Shown here: piece after piece, positions 21,456 through 24,805 of the stretch
Layout: every line of letters begins with the position of its first letter
How positions within the stretch are numbered: position 1 is the first letter of the stretch
Assembly: GCA_937911265.1 (NCBI GenBank)
Contig: CALDRG010000106.1
Coordinates: 1-24,805 of the forward strand
Length of the DNA stretch: 24,805 bases
Source: Thalassarchaeum sp002495735
GTDB lineage: Archaea; Thermoplasmatota; Poseidoniia; Poseidoniales; Thalassarchaeaceae
Direction of reading: 5' to 3'
Made by a program: the position numbers and the translations under genes
The notes under the pieces: model-generated
What the model saw: only the letters and a program-made list of their open reading frames with translations
Database searches by the model: none
What the model was told of the DNA's origin: nothing

Positions 21456-22100
21456 TTATCGCAACTTCTTCAGGAATCCGCCTACAATCTCGCTCTCTGC
21501 CTTGACTAACTGCTCTGCCACTGTGGACTTGGACAGACCCAGCTTTGAGGCCAAGCCCCTGATTGAGATTCTCTTTGGGGCCTCGTACCAACCGTGACGG
21601 TGAGCAACCTTGATTATCCTGTGCTGCTGTAAAGTGGGACCCTTCGGGACTATTCCCTCAGAGGTCTTCGCTGTCGTGACTCTCTCTACAGGTATTGCCT
21701 TCCTAATCGCATTCAGGAATGACACCATTGAGGCCTGTCTGCCTGCTACTTGAACGACCAAGCCACTGGAGGTGAAGTTAGTGCCAGCCATCAGAGTCAG
21801 GTCTCTGGAGTGAAAGAATCGCCCAATCATGTCCGAATCGAAGTCCAGTACGACGAGATGATGGGTCAGGTAGTCCGAGGACCACTCTTCGAGAATCTCG
21901 ACGACTGAAATGCCGCCTATGCGGAATCCTGGTGCTGGGCACCCTCCGTCCACGGTTATGCACTCACACATCACACGCATCCTACCGTCAATCTGATCAA
22001 GAGTTCCGCGGTAATCCCAACTCACAGCCCGTAGGGCTGCCTGCGCCATCGGTTCATGCTCGATTGAAGGCATGGCGCACTCGACCCTGACTGCCCTCAC
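21456..22100 (-). CDS. HTH_10 (bacterio-opsin activator-like) transcriptional regulator
   Basis: The 214-residue protein has an N-terminal alpha/beta sensor-like domain (about 1-145, beginning MRAVRVECAMPSIEHEPMA) and a C-terminal HTH_10 domain. In the latter, LQQHRIIKVAHRHGWYEAPK (157-176) and SIRGLASKLGLSKSTVAEQL (179-198) match the Bat-type helix-turn-helix, ending with the usual AESEIV helix. Such proteins are archaeal activators, often of light- or redox-linked genes in haloarchaea; Thermoplasmata-related genomes carry several. The ligand is unknown. The GTG at 22100 gives the VRVE strand that opens many family members; an ATG at 22073 is the alternative. It is convergent with nreA and lies downstream of the TSP3 gene on the same strand, 68 nt away. 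Confidence 0.86.
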   Translation of the reverse strand: MRAVRVECAMPSIEHEPMAQAALRAVSWDYRGTLDQIDGRMRVMCECITVDGGCPAPGFRIGGISVVEILEEWSSDYLTHHLVVLDFDSDMIGRFFHSRDLTLMAGTNFTSSGLVVQVAGRQASMVSFLNAIRKAIPVERVTTAKTSEGIVPKGPTLQQHRIIKVAHRHGWYEAPKRISIRGLASKLGLSKSTVAEQLVKAESEIVGGFLKKLR

Positions 22101-22168
22101 TACACGCCCCTCAGTTAGCGAGTGAATCGATGAGGTTATGAAAATACTTCACAGATGCTCAATAGCAG

Positions 22169-24805
22169 TCAGTTTCTCTTTCGGCGTGCCCTTTCCTCGT
22201 TTTCCACGATTGCCTGGGCGACCTCAGGAGAGTAGCCTATGTCCGAGAGGTCCCTGACCTGCTTCTCGACTGCAGGAGGGTCTAGAGGAGCCTCAGATCG
22301 CATTGCATCGTTGACAGCCCAAGTCTGGTCGGCGAACCCGAGTCTGCCTCGTCCACGCTGTGCTGTCAGAACCATTCCTGCGAGCATAAGGACCGTTGCG
22401 CTGCTGATGATTAGTATCATGAAGGCGTTGCTGCGCATAGTATGCAGTATCTTGCCGGAAACGTGATCGTCTTCGAGCGAGTCCATACACCCATCGCCAT
22501 CGATGTCGCTGTCCGAGGAAGAATCCCAGTTGATTAAGCCCAACGGGCAGTTATCCCTAGTGTCGGGAACTCCATCACCATCGTCGTCCCAGTCCTCAGT
22601 CTCGTCATCGCATCCGTCTCTGTCGTAGTCGGAGTTGACCGAAATGCTGGTCGGGCACTGATCCACGTCGTCGGGAATACCATCGCCGTCGTCGTCGTAG
22701 TCCACTAAGTCCTCGCAGCCGTCCGAATCATAGTCGGTTGCGAGAGTCGAGACCCAGTCCGAGGAAGGGTCGTCCTCGCAGTTGTCGAAGGCTGATTTGA
22801 TGCCATCATTATCGAGATCGTCGTCCTCGGTGTTGTCGTCACAGCCATCACCGTCGGCATCGATGTGTGATTGAGGTGACGTCGAGCTGCGGATGCAGTC
22901 GTCGGACCAATCGGACAGTCCATCACCGTCATCGTCATTGTCCTCAAAGTCGTCATGACAGCCGTCCGAGTCCCAGTCGTTGAGCGGTGTGGATATCCAT
23001 CCCAACATGCCCCTAGGGCACTGGTCGACCTCATCGAGCACGCCGTCGTTATCGATATCCATGTCCTCTGCAACGTCGTGACAGCCGTCGGAGTCGTAGT
23101 CGCTGGCTGGCTCGGAGAACCACACCGTCATGCCGACCGGGCACAAGTCATCGATGTCGGGAATCTGATCATTATCGTCATCATCATCCTCCTGGAGGTC
23201 ATGACAACCGTCGGAGTCGTGGTCAAACAGGGTGTTGGTCCACCCCACCACTCCCTCGGGACAAGCGTCCTCCGTGTCGAGGTATGGATCGTTGTCGTCG
23301 TTGTCGTCCTCATCGGCGTCGCGGCAGCCGTCGCCGTCGTGATCATCGGCGAAGGCGCCCCAGTACTGTGCCCCATTGGGACACAGGTCGAGGTAGTTCT
23401 CGACGCCGTCACCATCAGTGTCGGGGTCCTCGTGGAGATCGTCGCAGCCGTCGCTATCTAGATCTACATGTTCGCCCATGTATCCGGACGGACAAGAGTC
23501 ATACTCATCGAGATAGTCATCATTGTCGTCGTTCAAGTCCTCAGTGGCGTCACGGCAACCGTCGGAGTCGTGGTCGGTGTCAACTTCGGATGTCCAACCC
23601 GAATCGCCGAACTGACAGTCATCCTCGTAGTCGAGCACGCCATCGCCGTCATCATCGTTCCAATCGGCTTGGTTGACGAGGTTAACGAGGACTGTCTTGC
23701 TGGTTGTAGCCTCGGTCTTGGTGGATGAGGTGACGCTGACTGTTAGTTGGAAACTCTGGTCCTCGTTTACGTGCTGTAATCCCGGCGCACGCAGGAACAA
23801 ATCCAAGTCATTCATAGTCCCCTCAATGAGAGTGGTGGTTGTCTGGTAAGACTCTGAGAAACCGACGCTGATGAACCAGTCCTCAGGGGCTTCTGAGGCT
23901 TCGGTGATGACTATGTCGCTGCCTCCTGGTACCTTGATTCCACGCAGTATCATCTCCACGTTGGTGGAATCACCGGGCTGTAGTGTGATTACATCGGACT
24001 GATCTGGGGCTAGATCAATCGCCATGTTGTACACGTTCTCGGACCACATGCAGACGTCCCACTTGTCCGCTGAAGAGCTATCATCCGAGCAGTCTGAGGT
24101 CGTCCAAATGATGTCGCGGTTGGGCCAGTCGAAATTGACGATTGGTTGCGAACTACTGTCTAGTCCGGTGCCGAAAACGCCCATCAAATTGTCAGTACTG
24201 GTCGCGATGATGCGTGTGTTGATGACTCCGTAGGCCTGCTCAAGGGTCCTTCCTAGCGGCATCTGGCCGTCCTCGAACTGAGGCGCCTGTATCCGGGTCC
24301 AGCGCAACTCGATCCTGCTGTTCTCACCGTCAGTATCTGGCGTAGACTCGAACCAAGTGATGTGTATCGAGCCGTCGTTGTCGAAATCGACACGGGGGTT
24401 CGAGCCCCATGTCATATCGGAACCAACGACAGCCGAGTCGGACACCACTGCCACTTGACCCATGTCGAGACCGTCGGCCTCGCCGTCAAGTACCCCGGCT
24501 CGGTCGAGGTCAATTTGCATATAGTGAAGTTGAGATGGTCCGACCTTGCTGGGTATGGTCGAGCGCCCGTCGACCCAAACCACGTGGATATTGCCATTGT
24601 CGTCGACATTGACATCAGGACTAGAGCTCCACCCGTGGCCGTTGGTCAGTCGGGTGTCGTTGACCAACACGAAGTGGCCAATGGTCCCCCAACCGCTGCC
24701 GTCATCCTGCCAAACGTAGTCCAGCGACGGGCCGATGTCCTCGACGTACTGCCCGGTATCGGGGTCGATTGAGGTAGCGGAATCTCCGGGATGCCAAGTG
24801 GAGCG
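22169..24805 (-). CDS. Cell-surface protein with beta-propeller-like repeats, ten TSP3-type calcium-binding units and a C-terminal membrane anchor; 5' end outside window
   Basis: The open frame runs to the window edge, so the N terminus is missing; 878 residues are visible. The first 200 or so have D.NGNIHVVWVDGR and DNDGSIHITWFES elements, as in BNR/sialidase-like propellers. A beta-sandwich-like region follows. Then come ten consecutive units of about 40 residues, each made of a D.D.DG..D..D.C part and a DSDGC.D..ED part, as in thrombospondin type 3 calcium-binding repeats. Each unit has two Cys, implying paired disulfides. SNAFMILIISSATVLMLAGM is a transmembrane anchor. A cytoplasmic tail of about 60 residues follows, including a UBA-like DLSDIGYSPEVAQAIVEN. 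The protein is probably exported and held at the cell surface, for adhesion or polymer binding. Very high Asp content fits Ca2+-loaded marine surface proteins. Confidence 0.88.
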   Translation of the reverse strand, partial: RSTWHPGDSATSIDPDTGQYVEDIGPSLDYVWQDDGSGWGTIGHFVLVNDTRLTNGHGWSSSPDVNVDDNGNIHVVWVDGRSTIPSKVGPSQLHYMQIDLDRAGVLDGEADGLDMGQVAVVSDSAVVGSDMTWGSNPRVDFDNDGSIHITWFESTPDTDGENSRIELRWTRIQAPQFEDGQMPLGRTLEQAYGVINTRIIATSTDNLMGVFGTGLDSSSQPIVNFDWPNRDIIWTTSDCSDDSSSADKWDVCMWSENVYNMAIDLAPDQSDVITLQPGDSTNVEMILRGIKVPGGSDIVITEASEAPEDWFISVGFSESYQTTTTLIEGTMNDLDLFLRAPGLQHVNEDQSFQLTVSVTSSTKTEATTSKTVLVNLVNQADWNDDDGDGVLDYEDDCQFGDSGWTSEVDTDHDSDGCRDATEDLNDDNDDYLDEYDSCPSGYMGEHVDLDSDGCDDLHEDPDTDGDGVENYLDLCPNGAQYWGAFADDHDGDGCRDADEDDNDDNDPYLDTEDACPEGVVGWTNTLFDHDSDGCHDLQEDDDDDNDQIPDIDDLCPVGMTVWFSEPASDYDSDGCHDVAEDMDIDNDGVLDEVDQCPRGMLGWISTPLNDWDSDGCHDDFEDNDDDGDGLSDWSDDCIRSSTSPQSHIDADGDGCDDNTEDDDLDNDGIKSAFDNCEDDPSSDWVSTLATDYDSDGCEDLVDYDDDGDGIPDDVDQCPTSISVNSDYDRDGCDDETEDWDDDGDGVPDTRDNCPLGLINWDSSSDSDIDGDGCMDSLEDDHVSGKILHTMRSNAFMILIISSATVLMLAGMVLTAQRGRGRLGFADQTWAVNDAMRSEAPLDPPAVEKQVRDLSDIGYSPEVAQAIVENEERARRKRN

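Noticed and set aside
22955..23461. Plus-strand open frame of 168 residues, rich in Val/Ile
   Set aside because: It is the complement of the Asp-codon-rich TSP3 repeats; GAC/GAT repeats read backwards give GTC/ATC. It is not an independent gene.
1..24805. tRNA genes, insertion sequences, prophage or integrase attachment sites
   Set aside because: No cloverleaf with a GTTCRA arm, transposase/integrase domain or long terminal repeat was seen in the short intergenic gaps.

Overview
The window looks like a piece of a marine planktonic euryarchaeon, most likely Marine Group II (Poseidoniales, Thermoplasmatota). The archaeal evidence is the PolD large subunit DP2, an Fe-S primase large subunit, an NreA-type repair protein, a DUF373 protein, an MptE-like pterin kinase and a bacterio-opsin-activator-type (HTH_10) regulator. 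Beside these sit bacterial-looking aerobic genes (BolA, CGFS glutaredoxin, class II fumarase, thioredoxin) and a very acidic thrombospondin-type-3 surface protein. That mixture fits the group, but the lineage is inferred from gene content, not from a marker phylogeny.

Layout. Positions 1-1368 (minus strand): ribulose-phosphate epimerase, BolA, and a monothiol glutaredoxin cut by the window edge. 1478-4328: thioredoxin, then a winged-helix/STAND ATPase transcribed divergently from a ferritin-like/VIT1 iron transporter. 4380-7017: an M32 carboxypeptidase and a cytoplasmic beta-propeller. 7018-7970: a gene-free gap with an inverted pair of origin-box-like motifs, a purine-rich repeat array and strong UUCG- and GNRA-capped hairpins. 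7971-11407: a fumarase with an extra N-terminal ribbon-helix-helix domain, a cyclophilin, and a zinc-ribbon membrane protein. 11408-12391: pyrE and csaA, translationally coupled. 12527-18482: DP2, MptE-like protein and PriL. 18526-22100: DUF373 protein, small zinc-ribbon protein, NreA and HTH_10 regulator. 22169-24805: TSP3-repeat surface protein, cut by the window edge.

How the genes work together. DP2, PriL and NreA form a replication/repair neighbourhood. BolA and glutaredoxin are a known Fe-S partner pair, and the VIT1-type protein adds iron handling. Gene packing is extreme. Five of the six convergent gene pairs meet with no spacer, through CTAG or TAATCA/TGATTA junctions. The sixth pair is separated by the 953-bp purine-rich locus, so that gap stands out and is the best candidate here for an undescribed element: a large structured RNA, an origin region, or both.

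Starts were moved inward from the longest open frame where only a TTG/GTG began it, or where family alignment or a TATA-like box at the leaderless distance favoured a later codon. All family assignments are from reading motifs; no search was run.
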